Source of the DNA: Limivicinus sp963617275
GTDB taxonomy: Bacteria; Bacillota; Clostridia; Oscillospirales; Oscillospiraceae
Assembly (NCBI GenBank): GCA_963617275.1
Contig: CAVENX010000020.1
Span: 143,350-207,349 of the forward strand
Length of the DNA: 64,000 bases
Reading direction: 5' to 3'
In this document: one piece after another, positions 43,490-52,670 of the stretch
How positions within the stretch are numbered: the stretch's first letter is position 1
Layout of the letters: every line of letters begins with the position of its first letter
Notes under the pieces: model-generated
The model's input: only the letters and a program-made list of their open reading frames with translations
Database searches by the model: none
Told to the model about the DNA's origin: nothing
Made by a program: the position numbers and the translations under genes

Positions 43490-45484
43490 ATGAGAATTGC
43501 TTTTGCAGGCAATCCCAACAGCGGTAAAACAACCATGTACAACGCCCTTACGGGCCGCAACGAAAAGGTCGGCAACTGGGCGGGCGTTACCGTAGACAAA
43601 AAAGAGGCTCTGATAAAGAAAGCCTATGCCGGAGATCAGGAACTGATTGCCGTTGACCTTCCCGGCGCTTATTCAATGTCCCCTTTCACATCGGAAGAAA
43701 GCATCACCAGCTCTTATGTAAGAAACGAAAATCCCGATGCAATTATTAATATTGTCGATGCCACTAACCTGAGCCGTTCATTATTCTTTACTACACAGCT
43801 CCTTGAGCTTGGTATCCCCGTTGTCGTTGCGCTGAACAAACACGACCTGAACGAGAAAAAGCAGAACAAGGTTGACGTTGCCTCTCTTTCCAGACAGCTT
43901 GGCTGCCCAGTTGTAGACACCACTTCCACCACGGGTGACGGTCTGAAGCAGGTCGTAGCGGAAGCTGCGGCTCTTAATGGTCACGGACAGAAGGCTCCCT
44001 ATCATCAGGGTGATATCGACCTCACAAGCAAAGAGGCTGTCGAGGAAGCCGACCGCAAGAGATTTGAATATGTTGACAAAATCGTTGCATCCGTTGAGAG
44101 CAGAAAGGTTCTGACCAAGAACAAGAACTCGCAGGATAACATTGATGCCGTTCTTACCCACCCCGTTTTCGGTCTTATAATTTTTGCCGGTGTGATGTTC
44201 CTCGTCTTTCAGATTTCTCAGGCATGGGTCGGTCCTTGGATCGCCGATTATCTGGTGGGTCTGCTTGAAGCGTTCCAGGAATGGGTCGGCAGTCTTGTCG
44301 AAAACGCCGCTCCTATCCTGCAGGCACTGCTGGTAGACGGTATCATCGGCGGTGTAATAGCCGTTGTCGGTTTCCTGCCGCTGGTCATGGTCATGTACTT
44401 CCTGATTTCCCTGCTTGAAGACTGCGGCTATATGGCACGCGCTACGGTAGTTCTGGATCCTATCTTTAAAAAAGTCGGCCTTTCCGGTAAATCCGTTATT
44501 CCTTTCGTCGTCGGCACCGGCTGCGGCATCCCCGGCATTATGGCCTGCCGTACCATCCGCAACGAGCGTGAGCGCCGCGCTACCGCTATGCTGACTCCGT
44601 TTATGCCCTGCGGCGCAAAGCTTCCTGTTATCGCACTTTTCTCCGGCGCTTTCTTCGGCGACGCTCCTTGGGTCGGCACACTGATGTACTTCGTCGGTAT
44701 CCTGCTTATCCTGATCGGTGCACTGCTTGTCAACAAAATTGCCGGTTACAAGCACCGTAAATCTTTCTTTATCATTGAGCTGCCTGAATACAAGGTTCCT
44801 TCCCTCAAGCGCGCCGTTATGGATATGTGCTCCCGTGGCTGGGCGTTCATCGTAAAGGCTTTCACAATAATCCTTGTCTGCAACACCGTTGTTCAGATCA
44901 TGCAGACCTTCACATGGAGCTTCCAGGTTGCTGAAACAGCAAGCGACTCTATTCTTGCATCCATCGCCGCTCCTTTCGCTTATCTTCTTGTTCCCATCGT
45001 CGGCGTTGTATCCTGGCAGTTGGCCGCCGCGGCAGTCACAGGCTTTATAGCCAAGGAAAATGTTGTCGGTACTCTCGCAGTCTGCTTTGCGGGACTTGAT
45101 AACCTCATTGATACCGAAGAGCTGGCACTTATGGAAGGCGCCGGTGCAGAGGTCGCATCTGTGTTCGCAATCACTAAGGTCGCTGCGCTTGCTTATCTCA
45201 TGTTCAACCTGTATACTCCTCCCTGCTTTGCAGCACTCGGTGCAATGCATTCAGAAATCAATGACCGTAAATGGTTCTGGGGCGGCGTAGGTCTTCAGTT
45301 CGCCACTGGCTTCACCGTTGCATACCTTGTATATCAGATCGGTACATTGATCACCACTGGTTCCCTCGGTGCCGGATTCTTCCCCGGGCTTATTGCTGTT
45401 GCCGCTATTGCAGCTGTTATAGTCTGCCTTATCAGAAATACCGACAAGCATCTGGCTGAAGAGTATGCGCTGAGCAAGAACTAA
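43490..45484 (+). CDS. feoB: Ferrous iron transporter FeoB
   Basis: 664 residues. The G domain has GNPNSGKTTMYNAL (G1), DLPGAYSM (G3) and NKHD (G4). The membrane part has two Gate-type repeats with GTGCGIPGIMACRTIRNERE and PFMPCGAKLPVIALF. It takes Fe(II) into the cell. The ATG follows GAGGAGGAG. Shorter than E. coli FeoB at the C-terminus, as usual for Firmicutes. A Cys-rich partner gene follows. Confidence 0.95.
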   Translation: MRIAFAGNPNSGKTTMYNALTGRNEKVGNWAGVTVDKKEALIKKAYAGDQELIAVDLPGAYSMSPFTSEESITSSYVRNENPDAIINIVDATNLSRSLFFTTQLLELGIPVVVALNKHDLNEKKQNKVDVASLSRQLGCPVVDTTSTTGDGLKQVVAEAAALNGHGQKAPYHQGDIDLTSKEAVEEADRKRFEYVDKIVASVESRKVLTKNKNSQDNIDAVLTHPVFGLIIFAGVMFLVFQISQAWVGPWIADYLVGLLEAFQEWVGSLVENAAPILQALLVDGIIGGVIAVVGFLPLVMVMYFLISLLEDCGYMARATVVLDPIFKKVGLSGKSVIPFVVGTGCGIPGIMACRTIRNERERRATAMLTPFMPCGAKLPVIALFSGAFFGDAPWVGTLMYFVGILLILIGALLVNKIAGYKHRKSFFIIELPEYKVPSLKRAVMDMCSRGWAFIVKAFTIILVCNTVVQIMQTFTWSFQVAETASDSILASIAAPFAYLLVPIVGVVSWQLAAAAVTGFIAKENVVGTLAVCFAGLDNLIDTEELALMEGAGAEVASVFAITKVAALAYLMFNLYTPPCFAALGAMHSEINDRKWFWGGVGLQFATGFTVAYLVYQIGTLITTGSLGAGFFPGLIAVAAIAAVIVCLIRNTDKHLAEEYALSKN

Positions 45485-45516
45485 GCCTGATAAAATAAGC
45501 TGAAAGGATACCTGCT

Positions 45517-45672
45517 ATGGAAAATATAATTATTATTGTGATTGTAGCCGCTATTATCGGCCTGGCAGGTGTATACATCCACAAATCAAAAAAGCGTGGT
45601 ATAAAATGTATCGGCTGTCCCAACGGCTGCTCCTGCAATGGGAATTGCTGTGACAAACCGGTAAAGAAATAA
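45517..45672 (+). CDS. FeoB-associated Cys-rich membrane protein
   Basis: 51 residues: a membrane helix from MENIIIIVIVAAIIGLAGVY, then KSKKRGIKCIGCPNGCSC with six cysteines by the end. The family is known to follow feoB in Firmicutes and may stand in for FeoC. GAAAGGATACCTGCT precedes the ATG. 32 bp after feoB. Confidence 0.88.
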   Translation: MENIIIIVIVAAIIGLAGVYIHKSKKRGIKCIGCPNGCSCNGNCCDKPVKK

Positions 45673-45961
45673 TTTTGCTATCCTACATACCTCTTATTCT
45701 TTTCCTATAACAAAAGCCAAACGCGGTATACTCCCCATTGGCGTCTGCACCTGTGCAGGCGTCCAATGGGGAGTATATTCGTTCATTATAATCAATGCCA
45801 AGCAAGAGTGCGTAAGCCCTGAGTCTGTCGAAAAAAGCCTCGCAGAGTTTTTCTCGTTTTCTCTGGCGGAACGTACGTCGGAGAAAACGCTTTACATTGT
45901 TCATCTATGGCGGACAACAGAGGCACAGAGCGCAGTGCAGCCCTGTCCAGCGCAAAAAGCA
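45673..45961. other. Gap with a long hairpin between feo and HAD genes
   Basis: No convincing gene. The hairpin at 45727-45777 has arms TATACTCCCCATTGG and CCAATGGGGAGTATA with an inner CTGCAC/GTGCAG pair and likely ends transcription from both sides. Its outer arm is like the hairpin after ogt (37962). The rest may be the relic of a minus-strand gene. Confidence 0.5.
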
Positions 45962-46525
45962 TCATTTAAAATCCCACGGTTCTATCCTGCCGCGTTTTAC
46001 CTTGAAGGCCTTTTGCGCAAGCTTCGCCATCGGGGTATCATGATCGGAGTCGGAATAAAACTCCTCGGTGAGACCGTCCGGGCAGACTTCATGAAACCGT
46101 CTGACCTTCTCTTCGTCATGACAGTTTTTTCCGAGAAGCTTTCCCGTCTTCTCATCCATTTTCGTTGCAATAACCTTTACGCCAAGGCGTTCCCCTGCCG
46201 GACACACTATAAACTCGGGCGAAGCGGAGATAATGATGTCGTCATTTTTCCGTTGGCTGAGATACCATTTGCCGATGCCGCTCCATTTTTTATTCCAAAA
46301 ATCATCCACTGCCACTGCAACATCCGGTATGTATTTCAGATAGGAAAAAACCGCTTCTTTCAGTTCGGGAAAACTGCATTTTTTAAAAGTGTACTTTACA
46401 CCGCAGGCCGCAAGATTCGGCAGTATCTTCAACACGGCATGCGGATATTTCTTTAAGCAGTAAAAGAAAAAATCCACCGAACTGTCGTTTATATAAATTG
46501 TCTGATCAAAATCATAGGTATTCAT
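45962..46525 (-). CDS. HAD-superfamily phosphatase
   Basis: 187 residues. Motif I YDFDQTIY at residues 4-11 gives the nucleophile and acid Asp; motif II is IIISASPEF; motif III Lys is near KNCHDEEKVRR; motif IV is FYSDSDHDTPM. It resembles HAD-IB (SerB-like) phosphatases. The substrate is unknown. It starts just after the nitroreductase stop (six bases), so it is the last gene of the VanZ-ATPase-nitroreductase operon. Confidence 0.88.
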   Translation of the reverse strand: MNTYDFDQTIYINDSSVDFFFYCLKKYPHAVLKILPNLAACGVKYTFKKCSFPELKEAVFSYLKYIPDVAVAVDDFWNKKWSGIGKWYLSQRKNDDIIISASPEFIVCPAGERLGVKVIATKMDEKTGKLLGKNCHDEEKVRRFHEVCPDGLTEEFYSDSDHDTPMAKLAQKAFKVKRGRIEPWDFK

Positions 46526-46531
46526 TTTTGT

Positions 46532-47050
46532 TCACAGGACATAATATACGTAATTTTCTTTTCTCGGCTTCATTTTCGGCTCCTCGTCAGGATACCCAAG
46601 GATACAGTTGCCTATACCTATATAATTGCCCTCGATCCCCCATTTTTTCAGAAGCGCTTTCCCTTCTTCCTTTTCAAAGACCTCATAAGCACGGTTTATC
46701 CAGCAGGAGCCGAGACCGATCGCATGCGCCGCGTTCATAAGGTTGCCCATAACAAGGCTACCGTCCTGCACAGCAAAACGGCTGTCTGCCTCCGCAAGTA
46801 CGACAAGTACGGTAGGCGCACCGAAAAACGGATCCGACGCGACACCCATGACCTCGGCATTGAGCTTTGACATATAGGCTATCTCGTCCCTGTCCTGAAC
46901 GGCGACGATTATCGCGCTCTGGAGGTTTTTCCCTGAAGGCGCACACACGCCCGCCTCAATTACACTGTCCAGTTCTTCCCTCGTTATCTGTGCGCTTTTA
47001 TAGCGTCTGATGCTTCTGCGCTCAAGAATGTTTTTCAATGCATTTTCCAT
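46532..47050 (-). CDS. Nitroreductase family FMN oxidoreductase
   Basis: 172 residues. ERRSIRRYKSAQITREELD is the FMN-binding start; GVCAPSGKNLQSAIIVAV, MNAAHAIGLGSCWI and IGNCILGYPDEEP are the other conserved stretches. A dimeric flavin enzyme reducing unknown small molecules with NAD(P)H. GGAGAGAACAACA precedes the ATG. In operon with the ATPase-like gene 14 bp before. Confidence 0.92.
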   Translation of the reverse strand: MENALKNILERRSIRRYKSAQITREELDSVIEAGVCAPSGKNLQSAIIVAVQDRDEIAYMSKLNAEVMGVASDPFFGAPTVLVVLAEADSRFAVQDGSLVMGNLMNAAHAIGLGSCWINRAYEVFEKEEGKALLKKWGIEGNYIGIGNCILGYPDEEPKMKPRKENYVYYVL

Positions 47051-47064
47051 TGTTGTTCTCTCCT

Positions 47065-49086
47065 TTATTTTCTTAATTTAATATTCTGTTTTTCACTTTC
47101 ACGGTCTATACGGCTGTCCGTTTTCAAGATTCTGAATGAATTGCCCATAACGAAAACCGCCGCCGCGACATCCGCAATAATAAGTGGGAAGGTACCGAAC
47201 AGTCCCGCAGCGGCAAACAGCATCACAAGTATTTTTATCGAGAAAAAGGCTATTACATTAAACAGGCATTTTCTCATTGTCTCCGATGCCGTGCCGACAC
47301 ATTCGGCAAGCTGCTCAAGGTCGTCTTTAAGCACGACCACATCCGCACTCTTTTCAGCCGCCCTGTTTCCGAGCGCGCCTATCGCTATCCCGACATCCGC
47401 CGCACCGAAAAGAGCCTCATCCTCGCAGCCGCTGCAAACATAAGCGACATTATTGCCGCTGGAATTTGTATCGGTAAGGTACTGCACAACGGAGCATTTT
47501 TCGTCCGTTGAAAGCTCCGCCTTCACCATATCCATATTCAGGGACGAGGCTATTCTTCTTGAGATCGATTGCAAGTCTCCTGTCAGCATCACCATATTGC
47601 TTATTTTTTGCGCTCTGAGCGCTTCCATTGCGTCAAAGGCATTTTCCCGAATCTTATTTGAAAGCACTATATAGCCGCAATATTTACCGTTTACCGCGAC
47701 ATGAACCGTTGTAACGCCGAGCCGAGACATTTTGCAGCTGACTCCATATTCCTCAAGCAGTCCGGAATTGCCGACAAAGATATGCCGGCCCTTGACGGAT
47801 GCGCTCACGCCCCGGCAGGGTATCTCTTCCATGGCGAAACTGCTTTTATCAATGCGCTCGTAATTCGGGCATGCAAGGCATATCGAACGCGCTATCGGGT
47901 GGCTTGAATACTGCTCTGCCACGGCGGCAATCGAAAGGAGATCATACTCGCTCATATTTTCGGCGTATATCTCCTCTATCGAATATCTCTTTTCGGTGAG
48001 GGTACCTGTTTTGTTGAAAATAAATGTCGTCGCCTTTGCGAGCTTTTCAAGAACGCCGCTTTTTTTGACGATAATGCCATGGGATGTGCACACCGCAATA
48101 GCGGAAATATACGCGGCGCCTATTGTGTCAACAAGTATAAAGCAGAAGGACATTGCCGAGATAAGTCCCCCCCGGCCTATCCATTTCTGCCACCCTCCGC
48201 CGCCCAAAAGCGGAACGGTGACGGCAAGCAGCACTCCGGCAAGCGACGATACCACAAAGAAAATCTGTCCCAGCTTTTTTATAAGGCTCTCATTGGATGA
48301 GGTCGATGTGCAGGCATTAAAAATATAATTGCCGAGAACGGCGGCTTCCGATTCCGCCGGCGGACATTCAGCCTTGATATACAGAGTACCGGCCATATTT
48401 ATGCTTCCGGAAAAGACCCTTTCTCCCTCCTCCGCGCTTACGGTCTCCGATGCACCGGTCAGCGGATAAAGCTCAACAAGACTTTTCCCTTCGATAACTA
48501 TGCCGTCAACCGGTATCGTATCACCCTTTTTTACAACAATTATCTGATTTTTCCTGATTTTTTTAAGCGGGATCTTTTTATATCCCGCTTCCGTTTCAAT
48601 AATGGCTTTTTTCGGCAGGCAAATATCCAGTTCCTCAACTATCCCGTCGATTCTTCGGTCTATTATTTTTTCTATCAGCCGGAGGATGCGGAAGCCGAGC
48701 ATTATTGATGCGCTGTCGGCATAGTTGCCGGCGGCAGCGTCGGCAATGCACAGCAAAATGCACACCAGTTCCTCGCAGAATATCCGCCCGCCGATAAAGC
48801 AGTCAACCGCACTGAGAAAAACGCCCCACCCGGCAAGAAGAAACGCAGCCGCAAAAAGCGCAATATTCATCCACCCTTCTGCCTTATAAATGAAACCGAA
48901 AACAAGAACGGCAAATGACAGGGCGATCGAGGCACAGCTTGGAATATTCAGTTCGTACCGATCCGATATGAACTGTTCGGGCAGCGGGATGCTTACCTTG
49001 ACCTTCGGCACCTTTATATCCGGGATCTCAAGCTGTTTTATTCTGTTTATATCAATTATCTTTTTACCCGAAAGATGCCTACCCAT
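47065..49086 (-). CDS. P1B-type ATPase homologue lacking catalytic residues
   Basis: 673 residues from ATG 49086, overlapping the VanZ stop. Fold is that of heavy-metal P1B ATPases: actuator (VDGIVIEGKSLVELYPLTGA), membrane helices, nucleotide domain with SSHPIARSI, and a late GAADVGIAIG. But the phosphorylated Asp of DKTGT is Asn (FNKTGTLT; codon AAC), TGES is TGAS, the membrane CPC is replaced by SFCFILVD, and GDGIND is CSGCEDE. The frame is fully intact. It cannot use ATP in the known way; a sensor, regulator or metal-binding role is conjecture. In operon with VanZ, nitroreductase and HAD genes. Confidence 0.88.
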   Translation of the reverse strand: MGRHLSGKKIIDINRIKQLEIPDIKVPKVKVSIPLPEQFISDRYELNIPSCASIALSFAVLVFGFIYKAEGWMNIALFAAAFLLAGWGVFLSAVDCFIGGRIFCEELVCILLCIADAAAGNYADSASIMLGFRILRLIEKIIDRRIDGIVEELDICLPKKAIIETEAGYKKIPLKKIRKNQIIVVKKGDTIPVDGIVIEGKSLVELYPLTGASETVSAEEGERVFSGSINMAGTLYIKAECPPAESEAAVLGNYIFNACTSTSSNESLIKKLGQIFFVVSSLAGVLLAVTVPLLGGGGWQKWIGRGGLISAMSFCFILVDTIGAAYISAIAVCTSHGIIVKKSGVLEKLAKATTFIFNKTGTLTEKRYSIEEIYAENMSEYDLLSIAAVAEQYSSHPIARSICLACPNYERIDKSSFAMEEIPCRGVSASVKGRHIFVGNSGLLEEYGVSCKMSRLGVTTVHVAVNGKYCGYIVLSNKIRENAFDAMEALRAQKISNMVMLTGDLQSISRRIASSLNMDMVKAELSTDEKCSVVQYLTDTNSSGNNVAYVCSGCEDEALFGAADVGIAIGALGNRAAEKSADVVVLKDDLEQLAECVGTASETMRKCLFNVIAFFSIKILVMLFAAAGLFGTFPLIIADVAAAVFVMGNSFRILKTDSRIDRESEKQNIKLRK

Positions 49087-49555
49087 TATCAAAATGTCCC
49101 GCTTTCCTTATTTTCAGTACATAATACACAAGCACAAGCGCTATACCAAGCATCGCGCCAGCGCCGTCAATAAGAACATCCGCCGCCTGACATGACCGTC
49201 CCGGTACAAAAAGCTGATGGAGTTCATCTGAGCAGGCGTAGATGACGCATACCGCCGCAGATACTGCACCGGAGCACAAAAGTCTTTTCCGGCGGTTTAT
49301 GTATAGCGCGGAGAAAAACATCTCCGAAGCAGTGCCCATGCACATAAACTCAAAGAAATGTGCACACTTTCTGATGTTTTTTCCAGCATTGCCCTCTATT
49401 TCCGGCAAAAAGCAGAGAACTGATCTCAAGCGGTCAAGAAAACCGTCGCTCAGTTTCTGCGACTCATCGGCTGGCTGGGAAGAGAACGCGAAAATCGCAG
49501 CCATGACCGACAGCAGCAGAAAAAGACGCAGAGCAAGCTTAAGTTTATGTTTCAA
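49079..49555 (-). CDS. VanZ-like membrane protein
   Basis: 158 residues from a TTG nine bases after GAAGGAG. The VanZ core is seen: AIFAFSSQPADESQKLSDGF, KCAHFFEFMCMGTA, YACSDELHQLFVPGR and DVLIDGAGAMLGI, with four membrane helices. The family is named for teicoplanin resistance but its general role is unclear. First gene of the operon; the ATPase-like gene overlaps its end by eight bases. Confidence 0.9.
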   Translation of the reverse strand: MKHKLKLALRLFLLLSVMAAIFAFSSQPADESQKLSDGFLDRLRSVLCFLPEIEGNAGKNIRKCAHFFEFMCMGTASEMFFSALYINRRKRLLCSGAVSAAVCVIYACSDELHQLFVPGRSCQAADVLIDGAGAMLGIALVLVYYVLKIRKAGHFDNG

Positions 49556-49736
49556 ATCACACGCTCCTTCCCTCTGCCGGTCAAATATGCCGCAGCCGGC
49601 GAAAAACACGAAAGCGCGGACAATTCCAGCCACTGCATAAAACAGCAATGTTTCATATGTTCTGACGTTATCTTTATATTATACACAATTTCTCCGGCTC
49701 ATTCAAGTCTTACAAAAGGCGGGCGCGTCAGAAATT

Positions 49737-50815
49737 TGTAGGTTACTCAATGATAAGTTACAGAGAAGGAAAAGAAAAAAGGAGATTGCGAGGAGACTTC
49801 CAGTTGAGCGGACGCATGGGGAAATTATTATACTGGCGTTGACGGATAGCAAGCTGTTTAGCAAAATCGTCAAAAGAATAGAAACGGTGATAAGCATAAA
49901 ATTCTTCGTTATCTTTTCTGTGACTGCGTTCAACCTTGCCGTTATGTCTTGGTGTGAACGGTCTGATCTTCTTATGCTTGATACCAAGCTGTTCAAGCGT
50001 TTTCTCAAATAGGGTAGGCGGCTTCTTCTTGCTGTTCCCCATCTCATTTGTAAATTCAAATCCGTTATCCGTTTGAACGCATTCTATAGCGTATGGGAAC
50101 TTTTCCACTACGTGTTTCAGGAAAACGGTCGAGGTATATGTGTCTTTTTCCTTGAAAGCCTCCAGATAACGAAAACGGCTGTATTCATCAATAAAGGTGT
50201 ACTGGTAGTAGTAACCGCCGCACTCTTTAGCATCCTCTACGGCTTCTCCGACAAGGCACGCAGAAGGAACATATTTCACATCGATCTGAACCTTTTGACC
50301 GGGATACCGCATCTGTTCGTAAGGCTTTGGAATATATTTCGGGTTTGGCAGCTTGATTGGAGCACCGCCAATACGGCGCAGCAGCTTATACAGCCCTGAG
50401 ATAGATCTGGTGTATCCACGTTGGCGAAGCTTGACCCAGAATACTACCAGACCGTCGTGAGGGTTCCTTCGGCGCATATTCTTTACCAACGTGATCTCAC
50501 CTCTGTGTGCTGCTTTGGATGGCTGTGAGGACTGTGGGAGCGGTCTGCCAGCGAGTGAATGTCTTCGTCGTATTTCTTTTTCCAACGATAGATATTCTGC
50601 CGACTCGTCTTGTAGCGGATAGCGGCCTTCGTAACGCCATGCTTCATCGAATACTCAATTACTGCTTGCTTATACCGCTTGTCTCGTGTTATCTTATTCA
50701 TAGCAAATAGGGTACACCTGCCTTTCGGTTTTGTCTTCTCAACTCAACCTTAACACAGGATTCTCCTATTCGCTATCCTTTTTTCTATCTGTCTCTCTTC
50801 ATTGTAACTCCTACA
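49737..50815 (-). mobile_element. Insertion sequence with DDE transposase, about 1.08 kb
   Basis: Ends are inverted: TGTAGGTTACTCAATG at the left, and TGTAGGAGTTACAATG read inward from the right. The transposase relic fills the inside. No clear target duplication is visible. The best family guess is IS481-like, on the basis of the single DDE protein with an N-terminal helix-turn-helix. Confidence 0.7.
49758..50701 (-). pseudogene. Frameshifted DDE transposase
   Basis: The N-terminal piece (MNKITRDKRYKQAVIEYSMK, with KTSRQNIYRWKKKYDED) ends early at 50483; the rest is in another frame from about 50520 (ITLVKNMRRRNPHDGLVVFW). The catalytic core has QIDVKYV, QTDNGFEF and a later KVERSHRKDNEEFY. 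The shift lies near 50500, at GAGGTGAGATC. Without frameshifting it is inactive. Confidence 0.85.
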
Positions 50816-50868
50816 GCAACGTCCAATGCACAGATTTTCTCGTTATTCTCTCTGATTGCTACAACTAT

Positions 50869-50916
50869 AATAGAGCAAGAGCGAACATGGGTAAAATGTG
50901 CGCTCTTGCTCTATTT
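50869..50916 (-). terminator. Terminator of the ABC transporter operon
   Basis: AATAGAGCAAGAGCG pairs with CGCTCTTGCTCTATT just after the second ABC gene (minus strand). Confidence 0.75.
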
Positions 50917-50927
50917 TGCGAATGGAT

Positions 50928-52667
50928 TTATGCTTTTGCAAGCGTCCAGCTCTGACTCTCGGTCTGGAGTTGCACCATGTGGGCGAAGATACCGCCCTCT
51001 TGCAGCAGTTCTGCGGGCGAACCCTGCTCGGCTACTGTCCCCTCCTTGAGTACCACGATCTTGTCCGCACCGGAGACAGTGCGCATCCGGTGGGCGATGA
51101 TGAGGACGGTTTTGTTTTTGATGAGCCGGGACAGCGCTTCCTGAATGGCCGTTTCGTTCTCCACATCCAGACTGGCGGTGGCTTCATCCAGCAGAATGAT
51201 CGGCGCGTCTTTCAAGAAGGCGCGGGCGATGGAGATGCGCTGCCGCTCACCGCCGGAAAGCTCACAGCCGTTCTCTCCGATGTTGGCATTCCAACCGTCA
51301 GGCAGCTTTTCGGCAAATTTGTCCACATTGGCGAGCTTTGCCGCCGTGATCACCTCTTCATCCGTGGCATCCTTGCGGCCAATGCGGATATTTTCCAGAA
51401 TACTGTTATCAAACAGCGTTACATCCTGAAACACGATGGAATAGAGGCTCATGAGCTTTTCCGGGTCGATCTTCGACACATCCATACCGCCCACGGTGAT
51501 TGTACCCCGGTCAATGTCCCAGAACCGCGCCGCCAGACGGGAAACGGTGGTCTTGCCGCCGCCGGAGGGTCCGACCAGTGCCGTGACCTGTCCCTGCTTC
51601 GCCGTAAAGGACACGTCCTTCAGTACCGTTTCGCCGCTCTGATAGGAAAAGCCTACATGGTCGAACTCAATGTCGCAGTTCTGATTGGTCAGTTCTTCGC
51701 TGCCGGTCTGCACGGGGCAGTCCAAAATATCATTCATGCGCTCAATGTTGGTATTGGTGCCGATGATGGCGGCGAGGTTTTGCAGTGTCCCCTCCAGCGG
51801 GTCATACAGACGGGACACCACCAACAGGAACATAAAGAAAGTCAGGACATCCAGCTCGCCCTTTACCAGCAGGGCCGCGCCCGCAAGGGCAGTGGTAGCA
51901 ATACCCAGCCGCAGGATAAGTCCTGCGGAAACCACGAAGACAGCCGTTCCCAGCTCACTTTTGATGAGTCGGCCCTCCACCGTGCGAATTTTCTTTTCCA
52001 GTCCGGCAAGATAGCCGGCTTCCGCGTTGTTGGCACGCAGGTCGGGCATGGTTTCCATGCACTCCTGAATACCGTCCTCGCATGTGATCTTCGCCGCCAT
52101 TGCTTTGCGGGAGAGCCTTTTCTGCACGCCGGAGGCCAGCGCGACGATGGCAAACGCCACAGGCAGCGGCCAGATGGCAGCCAGCGCCATACGCCAGTTG
52201 AAAAACAGCAGCGACGCAGCGATGACCGTGGTGGAGAGGATCGCGCCGTACAGGGGTGCAACGAAATGGGACTGGCTCTGCTCCAGCACGGCGCAGTCGT
52301 TCATGATGGATGAGGTCAGATCGGCAAGGTCTTTCTTCCCGAAGAAGGAGAGCGGAATCTTCCGCAGTTTTTCCGCAAGGTTCACACGGCGCACACCGGA
52401 TTCCACATAGGTGACAAGATAGGTGTTGTCATACTCTATCCGGGTGCAGATCACGATGAGCAGCGCCGCCGCGAGGCAGCCGATCGCATAGAACGGGATA
52501 CGCTTTGTTGTCAGTGCACCGTTCATGATCTCGCCCACCAGCAAATACAGCAGTCCCACCGGCAGCATGAAGGAGATGTTTTGCAGCGCACAGCTTAAAA
52601 TGCCCTTGATGTTGTCCACTGCGCCCTTTCGGGAGAGTGCGTAGCGTCTTTGTAAATATTTGATCAT
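50928..52667 (-). CDS. ABC transporter permease-ATPase, subunit 2
   Basis: 579 residues. Six helices in the first 310 residues, then the ATPase: LVGPSGGGKTTVSRLAARFW (Walker A), LSGGERQRISIARAFL (signature), ILLDEATASLD (Walker B), AHRMRTV (H loop). Same type as the neighbour gene, and it starts three bases after that stop, so they form a heterodimer. Such pairs include the siderophore importers IrtAB and YbtPQ as well as drug exporters. The metal-box before the operon favours a metal-linked job. Confidence 0.9.
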   Translation of the reverse strand: MIKYLQRRYALSRKGAVDNIKGILSCALQNISFMLPVGLLYLLVGEIMNGALTTKRIPFYAIGCLAAALLIVICTRIEYDNTYLVTYVESGVRRVNLAEKLRKIPLSFFGKKDLADLTSSIMNDCAVLEQSQSHFVAPLYGAILSTTVIAASLLFFNWRMALAAIWPLPVAFAIVALASGVQKRLSRKAMAAKITCEDGIQECMETMPDLRANNAEAGYLAGLEKKIRTVEGRLIKSELGTAVFVVSAGLILRLGIATTALAGAALLVKGELDVLTFFMFLLVVSRLYDPLEGTLQNLAAIIGTNTNIERMNDILDCPVQTGSEELTNQNCDIEFDHVGFSYQSGETVLKDVSFTAKQGQVTALVGPSGGGKTTVSRLAARFWDIDRGTITVGGMDVSKIDPEKLMSLYSIVFQDVTLFDNSILENIRIGRKDATDEEVITAAKLANVDKFAEKLPDGWNANIGENGCELSGGERQRISIARAFLKDAPIILLDEATASLDVENETAIQEALSRLIKNKTVLIIAHRMRTVSGADKIVVLKEGTVAEQGSPAELLQEGGIFAHMVQLQTESQSWTLAKA

Positions 52668-52670
52668 TGC

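Noticed and set aside
43781..45250. 489-codon frame antisense to feoB
   Set aside because: Long only because feoB lacks certain codons; low-complexity Cys/His/Asp-rich product with no helix pattern.
45683..45904. 73-codon minus-strand frame after the Cys-rich feo gene
   Set aside because: Its second half is the arm of a hairpin; no family and no clear start.
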